DNA of 64,000 nt from Nodularia sp034931045 (GCF_034931045.1 NZ_JAYGHH010000001.1:62001-126000), one strand, 5' to 3'. Counted from the stretch's first letter, positions 51,720 through 61,654 are shown. Program-made: numbers and translations. The notes: a model not told the origin generated them from the sequence alone.

Positions 51720-53297
51720 GCCGCGTTCCTCATGCTCCTTGCAGAATCAATTACTCAAGATGTGTTTACTGCTCTTTTAAAATGAGCTAATTAACTACCG
51801 AAAATTGGGTTTTAGGCTGATTTCCCAGAAATTTTTTCGGAAGTATTGCTCCTCTGTATAGAGGATTTTTGACTGTATGCAGAAAGTCGCAGTTACTGCT
51901 GACTTGCTCATTTTAGTTAGAAATCGTATGTGTTGCTATGACATACAACTTTTAACTAATTTGTCTTGTACAAAGACCTGTCTCCACTGCAAAAATCTAC
52001 CACTCCATATAAGCAAGATATGACTGTAATATGAATGTTGGCATATTTTCTGATAAAGACTTTTCCGATTGTAGCCTGTTTCACAAAAATTGCACTCTTT
52101 TTGTGTATTAATCATGAAACTATTGTGCAAGGTAAAGCCACTAATAACAAAAAGACATTGGAAATGCTAGTCATGCCCTTAAAATTTTTTCAAACTTTTT
52201 GGTATCCTAGTGGCGTTATCTTTACATTCTAGGAAGGTACACTCGCTCTGACATACTTTTAGGTATGGTGTGCAACATTAATTACTTAGCACTAGTTTTG
52301 TTAATGTTAACTTAAGCGAGAAATATTAATGCACCCATTTTGACATTTCCTTCATAAATGACTCAATCTTAAGAGTTGCATAGAGATTCCTACAGGGTAA
52401 ATACATACGGTGATGATTGTCTCAAAACATTTAACCTTACCTATGCCAAAGGCCTGAACTAAGGAGTTGAGGCTTTGGAATCGGTCAAATGGCAAACAAT
52501 TGAGACTCAACTGATTGGTCTTATTCACACATTAGCGCACTGCTGAAATTTCAACCTGATGAAAGTTGACAAACTGTTCTTATTGTATACACAGATATTT
52601 TAATCAATTCAGCAGAAATTTAACAGTCAAAATTGTAGAGATTAACCTATTGAAGTTCAATCTCTAGATGATACAGGCAAAATAATAGTCATTGCCCGGC
52701 AATACTGGAAGGTATTTGCAGTGAAAAGTTGGCGCATAGAAAGGTCGGATTATCGTTTTAGAACCTAATTGCAGCGTGGCTTTCAGTAAGAAGCTGGTTA
52801 AATATAATACTTTTATCTTAAGGATGATGTTGTGATTCTGTGATATTGAATCCTTAAGAAATTTAGCCAATTCTGCTTGGTAGACAAAATTTTGCTTTGC
52901 TATTCAAGCATAACAAATGCTCCTCTAACTTGTGGGAGAAATTAAACCAAAAGTTGAAAGGTGCTTTTAATTCTTACTGAAGTGTTAATACGCTGACGAT
53001 ATCTCAAGAATACTGATTAACCTGCTATGCAGAGTAATTAGTTAACCAAATCTACAAGCGGCGAGGTATGCGCCCCACCCAACTAATGACTAGTAAATAC
53101 TTGATCAATTTGGGATGAATCTTGACAAGAATTTGTTTTTGTGGTTTAGTCCATAGTCAAAAATTAATTGTGATGTCAATTTCTTTCTTATGTATTTTAT
53201 CAAACAAATTACGCTGAGTAAAAAGCGCAAAGAAAATTTCCCCGATTTTTGTAATTGCCTACTCATAAATCACACCGGGGAGGATATTGTTTTTTTT
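51720..53297. other. Long gene-free region upstream of sigA
   Basis: About 1.6 kb of AT-rich sequence with no convincing reading frame on either strand and no match by eye to tmRNA, RNase P RNA, SRP RNA or tRNA. Short dyads occur (for example AGTTGAG near 52464 and CTCAACT near 52506). It probably holds sigA promoters and leader, but a non-coding RNA is possible. Confidence 0.5.
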
Positions 53298-53472
53298 CTA
53301 AATATGTGATAAGGATTGAAGCAATTTTTGGTGAGTAATTTGATGGGTCAATGGCTTCATGTTTTGGCAAAATTCATCAGCCAAAGGCAATAAACTATCA
53401 TTCTCAAATTTCCATAACAGTTCTCTAAAAGACAGAACCTCACCCCAAAACTCTTTAAAGGATTTGGAACAT
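53298..53472 (-). pseudogene. Frameshifted small gene, unknown family
   Basis: On the minus strand, AAGGAG lies 7 bases before an ATG at 53472. The first codons read MFQI and then meet a stop. If one base is removed or two added just after, the frame continues FKEFWGEVLSFRELLWKFEN, then DSLLPLADEFCQNMKPL and ends QKLLQSLSHI at 53298. The amino acid mix is protein-like and an initiation signal precedes it. It looks like a gene of about 58 residues with one frameshift, either real decay or a sequencing error. I do not recognise the family. Confidence 0.5.
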
Positions 53473-53590
53473 TTTCACACTCCTTAACCAAAAAGTATGG
53501 GGTGGGGTGGGGTCAAAATCTAGATTTGTGTGTTATTTAAATTCCTGTTTACTGTTCCCTAATAGAAGATAGCTATTTGTTAGCTTGATA

Positions 53591-55528
53591 TTAGATATCT
53601 AAGTCTGTGAAATTGAGTTTAGAACCATAGGTTTCGATGAATTCACGTCTAGGTGCAACGCGATCGCCCATTAAAATGGTAAAAATACGATCAGCTTCGG
53701 CAGCATCTTCAATTTCTACTTGCTTCATTTTCCGAGATTCTGGATTCATAGTAGTATCCCAGAGTTGTTGAGGCATCATTTCCCCCAAACCTTTGAAGCG
53801 TTGAATGTTGTAGTTGGCATTGCTAGGAAGTGTCCCCAGGTACTGTTGCAATTCACGTTCGCTATAGCAGTATTCATGATTCTTTCCTCGTTCTACTTTA
53901 AATAGTGGAGGACAAGCAATATATATGAAACCCTGTTCAATCAGTGCGCGCTGATATCGATAGAAGAAAGTTAACAACAGTGTCCGAATATGCGCGCCAT
54001 CTACGTCAGCGTCAGTCATAATCACGATGCGGTGATAACGCAGTTGTGTAGAGTCGAATTCGTCGCCTTTCACGCCTAAGCCCAGGGCGGTGATTAAGGA
54101 TTGGACTTCATTATTTTTGTAGATTTTCGCGTCGTCGGTCTTCTCGATGTTGAGGATTTTACCACGGAGGGGGAGGATAGCTTGGGTGCGGCGATCGCGT
54201 CCTTGTTTCGCACTTCCACCTGCGGAGTCACCTTCCACAATAAAGATTTCTGACTCACCAGGGTCACGAGAACTACAATCTGCTAACTTACCGGGTAATG
54301 GCGAAGATTCCAGTACAGATTTGCGTCGGACTAACTCCCGTGCGTGACGGGCGGCTTCTGCGGCTTTAAAAGCTTGAATAGCTTTATCTAAAATCGAGTC
54401 AGCGATTCCTGGATGAAATTCTAAGTATTCGCTGAGAACCTCTCCCACTAAGGAATCAACAATACCGCGAACTTCAGTATTACCGAGTTTGGTTTTGGTT
54501 TGTCCTTCAAATTCTGGGTCTGGGACTTTAACGGAAATGACGGCTGTTAAACCTTCTCGGACGTGTTCACCACTGAGGTTAGATTCATGCTCTTTAATTT
54601 TATTGCGCTTACGGGCGATCGCATTTAAAGTCCGAGTCAGAACCGCCTTCAAACCTTCGAGGTGAGTACCACCGTCAACGGTACGAATATTATTCGCAAA
54701 ACCCAGCACGTTATCTGTGTAAGCATCAGTACACCATTGTAAAGAAACTTCCACTTGTACATTATTGCGTTCCCCATGCACATAAATAATTTCTTCGTGC
54801 AGTGGTTGCTTCTCACGGTTCATGTAAGCGATATATTCTTTAATCCCACCCTTATATTCGTAGGTTTCGATTCTGGGTGTATCGCTTTTCAGCAATTCTA
54901 AACGGTGGTCGCCAAAGATAATTTTGACACCTGCATTCAGATAAGCCAACTCCCGCAGGCGACCCGCGATTGTGATGTAATCAAACTCAACGCTATTGAT
55001 AAAAATTTGGCTATCTGGCTTGAACTTGATAGAGGTTCCAGTTCTGTTCCCTTTTTCCGGCTTGGTTTGCAGTTCAGTCACTGGTACACCGCGTTCATAG
55101 CGCTGGACATGAACCTTATTATCTCGCCAAACTGTTACTTCCAGGACATCTGACAAGGCGTTAACCACAGAAAGACCGACCCCGTGTAATCCTCCTGAAA
55201 CCTTATAACCACCACCGCCAAACTTACCACCGGCGTGTAGTACTGTTAACACGGTTTCTAAAGCCGATTTACCAGTCCGTGAGTGAGTATCGGTAGGAAT
55301 ACCCCGACCATCATCTGTGACAGTCACCGAACCATCAGCATTGATATCCACTTCTATGTGAGTACAGTGACCCGCTAAAGCTTCATCAATAGAGTTATCT
55401 ACCACCTCATAGACTAAATGGTGGAGTCCTCGCGGCCCGGTAGTCCCGATGTACATCCCTGGCCGTTTGCGGACGGCTTCCAGACCTTCCAGAACTTGAA
55501 TCTGATCGGCACTGTAACTGCTCGTCAT
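53591..55528 (-). CDS. gyrB: DNA gyrase subunit B
   Basis: The protein has 645 residues. The GHKL ATPase part shows EVVDNSIDEALAGHC, VTDDGRGIP and GLHGVGLSVVNALS, with YIGTTGPRGLHHLV before. The TOPRIM part has FIVEGDSAGGSAKQGRDRRTQ and MTDADVDGAHIRTLLLTFF, followed by RFKGLGEMMPQQLWDTTM. It forms gyrase with GyrA to introduce negative supercoils. The length without the large insert of E. coli GyrB is usual for cyanobacteria. It is divergent from miaA across 400 bases. Confidence 0.97.
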   Translation of the reverse strand: MTSSYSADQIQVLEGLEAVRKRPGMYIGTTGPRGLHHLVYEVVDNSIDEALAGHCTHIEVDINADGSVTVTDDGRGIPTDTHSRTGKSALETVLTVLHAGGKFGGGGYKVSGGLHGVGLSVVNALSDVLEVTVWRDNKVHVQRYERGVPVTELQTKPEKGNRTGTSIKFKPDSQIFINSVEFDYITIAGRLRELAYLNAGVKIIFGDHRLELLKSDTPRIETYEYKGGIKEYIAYMNREKQPLHEEIIYVHGERNNVQVEVSLQWCTDAYTDNVLGFANNIRTVDGGTHLEGLKAVLTRTLNAIARKRNKIKEHESNLSGEHVREGLTAVISVKVPDPEFEGQTKTKLGNTEVRGIVDSLVGEVLSEYLEFHPGIADSILDKAIQAFKAAEAARHARELVRRKSVLESSPLPGKLADCSSRDPGESEIFIVEGDSAGGSAKQGRDRRTQAILPLRGKILNIEKTDDAKIYKNNEVQSLITALGLGVKGDEFDSTQLRYHRIVIMTDADVDGAHIRTLLLTFFYRYQRALIEQGFIYIACPPLFKVERGKNHEYCYSERELQQYLGTLPSNANYNIQRFKGLGEMMPQQLWDTTMNPESRKMKQVEIEDAAEADRIFTILMGDRVAPRREFIETYGSKLNFTDLDI

Positions 55529-55932
55529 GAAAATTCTCCTGATGCGTGGGTTTAAAGTCGCCCAAAAACAAAAAAGTCAAAACACACCAAAATTCTAACA
55601 CAAAAGGCTTACTGGCGACTGTAGAGCAATTTTGTGAGAAGTTTATATAGGGGATGTAACCCCATAAGTTTTTTGAATTGATTGCCTAAAAATTTCAAAT
55701 TCTTATAGATTGCTTCGGTACTATATCTGTTTTGTATAAGAGAACCGAAGAGTAAAGTTCAATTAAACAACACTTCTGCATCAAATACTTGTCATAAAAA
55801 TTAACTTAATAGCAGGGGTGTAATTGCCCCTAAGCAAAAACCAGATAAAAGCCTTAAGATTTTATCACAAAAGCTTTACGAGAGAGCCAAGAGTGTGGGA
55901 AGTGTTGACCAATGACCAATGACCAATAACTA
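55529..55932. other. Divergent promoter region of gyrB and miaA
   Basis: No gene is seen. A short CCAATGA heptamer run (about 55908-55935) lies directly before the miaA start. Confidence 0.55.
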
Positions 55933-56832
55933 ATGACTAAATTGATTGTAATTTGTGGGGCGACGGCAACCGGTAAATCAGGCTTGGCATTGAATTTGGC
56001 TACACAGCTAAGTTCTGTCATTCTTAGTGCCGATTCTCGTCAGGTGTACCGAGAATTTGATATTGGTACAGCTAAACCAACATTAGCAGAGCAAAGATTA
56101 GTCCCACATTATTTAATAGATATCTGCAATCCCACAGATATCATGACGGTAGCAGACTATCAGGAACAAACGCAAAATCTCATTCAGACTCTTCCTGTTG
56201 CACCATTATTGTTAGTCGGTGGTACGGGTTTATACATACGTTCTATTGTACAAGGGATGAAAATTCCTAGAGTTGCACCAAATCAGGAATTGCGATCGCA
56301 ACTGCAATCTTTAGGACAAACGACGCTGTATGGAATACTACAACAAGTTGATGCGATCGCAGCCCAGAAGATTCATTCTCATGACACTGTGCGAACTTTA
56401 CGAGCATTAGAAGTATTTTATATTACTGGTTGCCCAATCTCCCAGCAGCAAGGAGAAAACCCCCCAGATTATCCGATTTTGCAAATAGGTTTAGATTGTG
56501 AGGTAGATAAATTAAGACTACGCATTCACAAACGCACAGAACAAATGATAGCGGATGGTTTAGTGGCTGAGGTCGAGTATCTTTGTGAAAAATATGGTGC
56601 TGATTTACCTTTGTTAAACACTTTAGGATATCAAGAAATCAGGCAATATTTAGCAGGTGAAATTTCTTTGGATTCAGCCAAAGAATTAACGGTTTTGCAT
56701 ACGCGACAATTTGCCAAGCGACAACGAACTTGGTTTAAAGCATATCCCAAAATTGAGTGGTTTGATGCAGATGATCCTGATTTGTTAGAAAAGGTTTGGC
56801 GACGAGTGGAAGAATTTACCAAGAATGTGTAG
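55933..56832 (+). CDS. miaA: tRNA dimethylallyltransferase
   Basis: The protein has 299 residues. MiaA adds a dimethylallyl group to A37 of tRNAs that read codons starting with U. Visible motifs are the P-loop GATATGKSGLALNLA, SADSRQVYREFDIGTAKP, LLVGGTGLYIRSI and the C-terminal LHTRQFAKRQRTWFK. The start ATG follows a heptamer run with no strong ribosome-binding site. It is convergent with the tandem Uma2 genes. Confidence 0.96.
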   Translation: MTKLIVICGATATGKSGLALNLATQLSSVILSADSRQVYREFDIGTAKPTLAEQRLVPHYLIDICNPTDIMTVADYQEQTQNLIQTLPVAPLLLVGGTGLYIRSIVQGMKIPRVAPNQELRSQLQSLGQTTLYGILQQVDAIAAQKIHSHDTVRTLRALEVFYITGCPISQQQGENPPDYPILQIGLDCEVDKLRLRIHKRTEQMIADGLVAEVEYLCEKYGADLPLLNTLGYQEIRQYLAGEISLDSAKELTVLHTRQFAKRQRTWFKAYPKIEWFDADDPDLLEKVWRRVEEFTKNV

Positions 56833-56863
56833 AGACATTTGATAAAACATCTCTACAAAGCCT

Positions 56864-57583
56864 CTAAACAGTATCAGGATCTACACCCATAGCCCGGAGT
56901 TTTTCTGCTAATAATTGGGCGCGTTGTTCAGCTTGTTCAGCCCGTTGCTTTTCTTGTTCAGCCCGTTCATCTCCAGTAGGTAAAATAGTTCCATCTTGGT
57001 AACACCAGCGCAACCAATTATCTTGTCTACCTTCAAATTCCCCTGACCACAGAGTTAAACCCAAACCTACTTGTTCTAGCCAAGTTTCTGAAGTTTCAAA
57101 ATAACGCCTTCCCCTGAGTTCATAAATCCGTATTACCTGTTCTCCTAATTGCTGATTGGGGTCATAGACAATATAGTAACTCGCCCGCATTTGCTCATAA
57201 ATTTCTAACTTTTTGCCTAATTCATCACCTTCTTTATTAGAGACAATTTCCATTACAACTTCTGGAGGTTTTTCAAACTCCCAAACCATATAACAACGAT
57301 TTTGCTTGTCCCACCATTTTTCAGGAATTTGGACATCTAAGCTAAATAAAACATCAGGGACAATGGGAGGCTTTCTGTAGGCATAATAAACACCCACATT
57401 AGCGGCTGCTAAAAAAGTCTGATTTTGTAAAGAACTGTAAAGAGAGCCAACCAAGAGGCGTTGTTGTTTTTCAGATGCGAAATTGTCCACAGGTGTATCA
57501 TCTTCGGTAACTAGCTGGTTGGCATCTGGCACATAAAAATCATCTGTATCGATGAGAATTTGCTCAACCATAATTTTATCCAC
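56864..57583 (-). CDS. Uma2-family PD-(D/E)XK protein, tandem copy A
   Basis: The protein has 239 residues from a GTG at 57583; an ATG four codons in (57571) is an equally good start. The Uma2 core has PPIVPDVLFSLDV, then PPEVVMEIVS and KKLEIYEQMRASYYIVYDP, which holds the Asp, Glu and Lys of the nuclease-like site. A charged coiled coil (RAEQEKQRAEQAEQRAQLL) closes the protein. The family is large in cyanobacteria and predicted to be endonucleases, but its role is not settled. It is nearly identical to copy B and differs by seven extra residues in the coiled coil. Confidence 0.88.
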   Translation of the reverse strand: MDKIMVEQILIDTDDFYVPDANQLVTEDDTPVDNFASEKQQRLLVGSLYSSLQNQTFLAAANVGVYYAYRKPPIVPDVLFSLDVQIPEKWWDKQNRCYMVWEFEKPPEVVMEIVSNKEGDELGKKLEIYEQMRASYYIVYDPNQQLGEQVIRIYELRGRRYFETSETWLEQVGLGLTLWSGEFEGRQDNWLRWCYQDGTILPTGDERAEQEKQRAEQAEQRAQLLAEKLRAMGVDPDTV

Positions 57584-57633
57584 TATTTAAGAGCGTTATT
57601 TCTAGCTTAATTGATTAAAGTTAGATACCGTTT

Positions 57634-58332
57634 CTAAACAGTATCAGGATCTATGCCCATAGCCCTGAGTCTTTCTGCTAACAATTGGGCGCGTTGTTCG
57701 GCTTGTTCAGCCCGTTCATCTCCAGTAGGTAGAATAGTTCCATCTTGGTAGCACCAGCGCAACCAGTTATCTTGTCTACCTTCAAATGCACCTGACCACA
57801 GAGTTAAACCCAAACCTACTTGTTCTAGCCAAGTTTCTGAAGTTTCAAAATAACGCCTTCCCCTGAGTTCATAAATTCGTAATGCTTGTTCTCCTAATTG
57901 CCGATTTGGGTCATAGACAATATAGTAACTCGCCCGCATTTGTTCATAAATTTCTAACTTTTTGCCTAATTCATCACCTTCTTTATTAGAGACAATTTCC
58001 ATTACCACTTCTGGAGGTTTACCAAAACGCCAAACCATATAACAACGATTGTGTTTTTCCCACCACTTTTCTGGAATTTGGACATCTAAGCTCAGAAAAA
58101 CGTCTGGTACAATGGGGGGCTGAAGGTCTGTGTAGTAAACACCCACATTAGCCTCAGCTAAAAAAGTTTGATTTTGTAAAGAACTAAAAAGAGAACCGAC
58201 TAATAAGCGTTGTTGTTTGGCAGATGCGAAATTGTCCACAGGTGTATCATCTTCGGTAACTAGTAGGTTGGCATCTGGCACATAAAAATCATCTGTATCG
58301 ATGAGAATTTGCTCAACCATAATTTTATCCAC
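57634..58332 (-). CDS. Uma2-family PD-(D/E)XK protein, tandem copy B
   Basis: The protein has 232 residues with the same plan as copy A. The two differ mainly in a short block (YYTDLQPPIVPDVFLSL against YYAYRKPPIVPDVLFSL), a few charged residues and the length of the C-terminal coiled coil (one heptad shorter here). Upstream flanks of both genes also match (AATTTTATCCACTATTT), so the duplication covered the whole gene and its leader. Copy B is the upstream member in transcription and both may be read from one promoter. Confidence 0.88.
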   Translation of the reverse strand: MDKIMVEQILIDTDDFYVPDANLLVTEDDTPVDNFASAKQQRLLVGSLFSSLQNQTFLAEANVGVYYTDLQPPIVPDVFLSLDVQIPEKWWEKHNRCYMVWRFGKPPEVVMEIVSNKEGDELGKKLEIYEQMRASYYIVYDPNRQLGEQALRIYELRGRRYFETSETWLEQVGLGLTLWSGAFEGRQDNWLRWCYQDGTILPTGDERAEQAEQRAQLLAERLRAMGIDPDTV

Positions 58333-58458
58333 TATTTGAGAGCGTTATTTCTAGGTTAATTGATTTGTGATGTTGCTGCGGTCAGCATAGCTATGCCTTC
58401 CCCTAAAGCAGTATTCTTGTCACAATGGTGATATATCTACCTCTAACTATAAAAAACT

Positions 58459-59954
58459 ATGCTTATCCAAGAGAAAAAGCAATACAACTGGAAACCTATT
58501 ATTAAAGCATTTGAGGCTGTAGTTGGAAAAAATGGTGTAGTGCAACGTCGGGAAGAACTCATCACCTATGAGTGCGATGGCTTAACTAGTTATCGTCAAC
58601 GTCCGGCTGTGGTAGTTTTGCCCAGAACTACAGAACAAATTGCCGAACTGGTGAAGATATGCAATAAGTACTCTGTAACCTTTATCGCCCGTGGTTCTGG
58701 TACTGGTTTATCTGGTGGTGCTTTACCTTCAGAAGATTCGGTGTTGATAGTCACTTCCTTAATGCGGCAAATTCTCAACGTTGATTTAGATAATCAGCGC
58801 ATTGTCGTACAGCCAGGAGTCATTAATAGCTGGGTAACGCAAACTGTTAGTGGGGCGGGATTTTATTATGCACCAGACCCNNNNNNNNNNNNNNNNNNNN
58901 NNNNNCTAGCCAAATTATCTGCTCAATTGGGGGTAATGTGGCGGAAAACTCTGGGGGGGTGCATTGTCTCAAATACGGTGTGACGACTAACCACGTTTTA
59001 GGCTTAAAAATTGTCACCCCTGAAGGGGAAATTCTGGATTTAGGTGGACAAGTACCAGAAATGCCTGGTTATGATTTAACGGGTGTATTTGTGGGTTCTG
59101 AAGGTACTCTGGGTATTGCTACAGAAATTACTCTGCGAATTCTCAAAAGTGCTGAGTCAATTTGTGTTTTATTAGCAGATTTTACCAGTGTAGAAGCGGC
59201 TGGGGCAAGTGTTTCTGATATCATCAGCGCCGGAATTATTCCGGGTGGTATGGAAATGATGGACAACGTTAGCATCAATGCAGTTGAGGATGTTGTAGCT
59301 ACAAATTGTTATCCTCGCGATGCTACGGCGATTTTATTAGTAGAAATTGATGGTTTAGATGTGGAAGTTGAAGTAAATAAACAACGTGTGGCGGAAATTT
59401 GTAAAAAGAATGGCGCGCGTAATGTAACTTCTGCTAGTGACTTAGAAACTCGCTTAAAACTTTGGAAAGGTCGCAAGGCTGCCTTTGCTGCTGCGGGGCA
59501 TTTAAGCCCTGATTATTATGTTCAGGATGGTGTAATTCCTCGCACACAATTAACTTATGTTTTGCAGGAAATTGAAGCGTTAAGTAAAAAGTTTGGTTAT
59601 ACAATTGCCAATGTGTTTCATGCTGGTGATGGTAATCTCCACCCTTTAATTTTATTTGATAATTCTGTCCCAGGAGCATTAGAGAAAGTTGAGGAGGTTG
59701 GTGGGGAAATTCTCAAACTTTGTGTAAAAGTAGGCGGTAGTATTTCTGGTGAACATGGCATTGGTGCAGATAAAAAATGCTATATGCCTGATATGTTTAG
59801 CCCTGCTGATTTAGAAAGTATGCAATGGGTAAGGCAAGTTTTTAATCCCAAGGGTTTGGCAAATCCTGATAAGATATTCCCCACACCCCGCACTTGTGGT
59901 GAAGCTGCAAATGCTGTCAGTATGAAACAGTTTGCCGGGGTGGAACAATTTTAA
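58459..59954 (+). CDS. glcD: Glycolate dehydrogenase subunit GlcD (FAD-linked), interrupted by an assembly gap
   Basis: Two frames form one gene. The first ends FYYAPDP at the N run (58881-58905); the second opens SQIICSIGGNVAENSGGVHC in another frame. If about two bases are missing, the join reads APDPSSQIICSIGG, as in intact relatives, giving about 490 residues. Domains are an FAD-binding PCMH fold (IARGSGTGLSGGALP, VQPGV) and a C-terminal FAD oxidase domain (NVFHAGDGNLHP, SGEHGIGADKK). In cyanobacteria GlcD oxidises glycolate to glyoxylate in photorespiration, though lactate can also be used. It is divergent from the Uma2 pair. Confidence 0.92.
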
Positions 59955-60456
59955 CAGTTATCAGTTAAGAGATGTAATTGGTTCTGAGTCTCTAACTTAA
60001 TGGGTTAGGAGTTACGTAACTGGCATATTATTTTAAGTTTGTAGTGAGGACTTTAGTCCTCTTAATAAGGGCTTCAGCCCTTACTACAAGCAAAAAATAA
60101 AAATTTTTTTGACACTTGCGTAAATTCTGTGGGTGTGATGACTCTTGACTATCAACTGTTTTAAGTGCAAAAAGCACAATTGTGTTACTTTTTGTCAGGG
60201 GCTATTGGTATTTTTATGATCTAAAATGAAGCACTTTGATATTCTGGCAAAAGATATCTTTGCTACATTTGTTATGGACTAGTGACTTTATAGTTAAGAT
60301 ATTATAGCATTCTTAAATCTGAGTCCTGCGGATAAGCTACGCGATCGCAAGATATGAGCATCTCGGTTCAAGTCACCAGGATTATAGGATTTTGAATTTT
60401 CCAATGTTCTCAGGGTCTGATATCAACTCTGACAGATTAATGTGCTGAGGAAAGTC
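59955..60456. other. Intergenic region with a full palindromic element
   Basis: Besides the element at 60041-60087, no gene is evident. A HIP1 octamer overlap (GCGATCGC) lies near 60341. Confidence 0.5.
60041..60087. repeat. Dispersed palindromic element, full double-hairpin copy
   Basis: GTAGTG leads into AGGACTTTAGTCCT, then CTTAAT, then AAGGGCTTCAGCCCTT and ACTAC. Each half is a perfect hairpin and the outer ends also pair. It is the opposite orientation of the copy at 42896-42941. It lies about 90 bases after the glcD stop. Confidence 0.75.
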
Positions 60457-61314
60457 ATGCTTCCAGGAAATAAAAATACAATTGTCATCACAGGAGCGTC
60501 AACAGGGATTGGTGCGGCTTGTGCTTTGCTTTTAGACAAATTGGGATATTTTGTGTTTGCTGGTGTGCGTAAAGATGAGGATGCTGAAAAACTTCAAGAA
60601 CAAGCATCACCAAAGCTGAAATCAATCTTTTTAGATGTGACTGACTACGAATCGATTCAAAGTGCAGTTGCAACGGTAACAAATGTAGTTGGTGATAGGG
60701 GAATTTTAGGTTTAGTAAATAACGCCGGTATTGCTGTTCCCAGTCCCTTAGAATTACTCCCAATTGCTGAATTTCAACAACAGATGAATGTTAATGTCAC
60801 CGGACAATTAGCTGTTACTCAAGGATTTCTGGGTTTATTACGCCAGGGTCAGGGTAGAATTGTGAATATGGGTTCCATTAGTGGTAGAAGCGCAGCACCG
60901 TTTCTAGGAGCTTACAATGCTTCAAAATTTGCCCTGGAAGCACTAACCGATGTCATGCGTATGGAGTTGCGCCCCTGGGGAATTTCAGTTTCAATTATAG
61001 AACCAGGTGCGATCGCTACCCCAATTTGGCAAAAGTCCTTTATGCAAGTGGACACAGCCCGGAAAAACCTCCCACAATCAGCAGAAACACTTTATGGCGA
61101 AGCTATGAGTGCTGTCCGTAAAAGAGTCGGAACTATAGCATCTGGGGGAATTTCGCCGGATTCAGTAGCTGAAATTGTTGTTCAGGCGCTGACCGCAAAG
61201 CAACCAAAGACACGCTATGTGGTGGGTCGAGACGCTAAAATTGCCGTCCTACTTAGGCATCTTTTACCTGATAAGCTGTATGACCGTGTAATGTTATATT
61301 CAATGGGTTTGTGA
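60457..61314 (+). CDS. Short-chain dehydrogenase/reductase (retinol/steroid-type)
   Basis: The protein has 285 residues from the ATG at 60457, with GAGGAAAG 4-11 bases upstream. Classical SDR motifs are TGASTGIGAA (cofactor), NNAGIA, catalytic Ser in NMGSISGR and Tyr-X3-Lys in YNASKFA. The C-terminal YVVGRDAKIAVLLRHLLPDKLYDRV is typical of the 17-beta-hydroxysteroid and retinol dehydrogenase-like group. The substrate is unknown. It stands alone. Confidence 0.9.
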   Translation: MLPGNKNTIVITGASTGIGAACALLLDKLGYFVFAGVRKDEDAEKLQEQASPKLKSIFLDVTDYESIQSAVATVTNVVGDRGILGLVNNAGIAVPSPLELLPIAEFQQQMNVNVTGQLAVTQGFLGLLRQGQGRIVNMGSISGRSAAPFLGAYNASKFALEALTDVMRMELRPWGISVSIIEPGAIATPIWQKSFMQVDTARKNLPQSAETLYGEAMSAVRKRVGTIASGGISPDSVAEIVVQALTAKQPKTRYVVGRDAKIAVLLRHLLPDKLYDRVMLYSMGL

Positions 61315-61654
61315 TTGAATACTCAGTTAAAAATTGGAATTTTAACTACAAAAAAGAAGTTTCATCTCTACCCCTTCCTAAAGGTTGCCGTTACATCGAT
61401 TTACAATTTATAATGGATTTATAAAATGTTAAAGATATAACGCCCTTTAATGTAAATGTACTGAATATATCTTTGAGGCATTAAAAAAATCAGCGTTTAC
61501 ACTCTTGGTATATTTGGGCGTTTTCTTTCAAGACTCTGTAACTTTTGTCATGTCTCTTCAATAAAAGAGTGATATTTATCACTGAAGTATATTGAATATA
61601 CACAGTTTCAACGTCAATTGGCATCACAGGGAAACATTAATCATGATCAAAATT
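61315..61654. other. Gene-free AT-rich spacer
   Basis: No gene or clear signal is seen before the hairpin at 61655. Confidence 0.45.

Noticed and set aside
51720..53297. Possible tmRNA, RNase P RNA or SRP RNA in the empty region before sigA
   Set aside because: None of the conserved sequence blocks of these RNAs was found by eye on either strand.
60300..60420. A GGTTCAAGTC stretch like a tRNA T-loop
   Set aside because: No matching acceptor stem, anticodon arm or D-arm could be formed around it.
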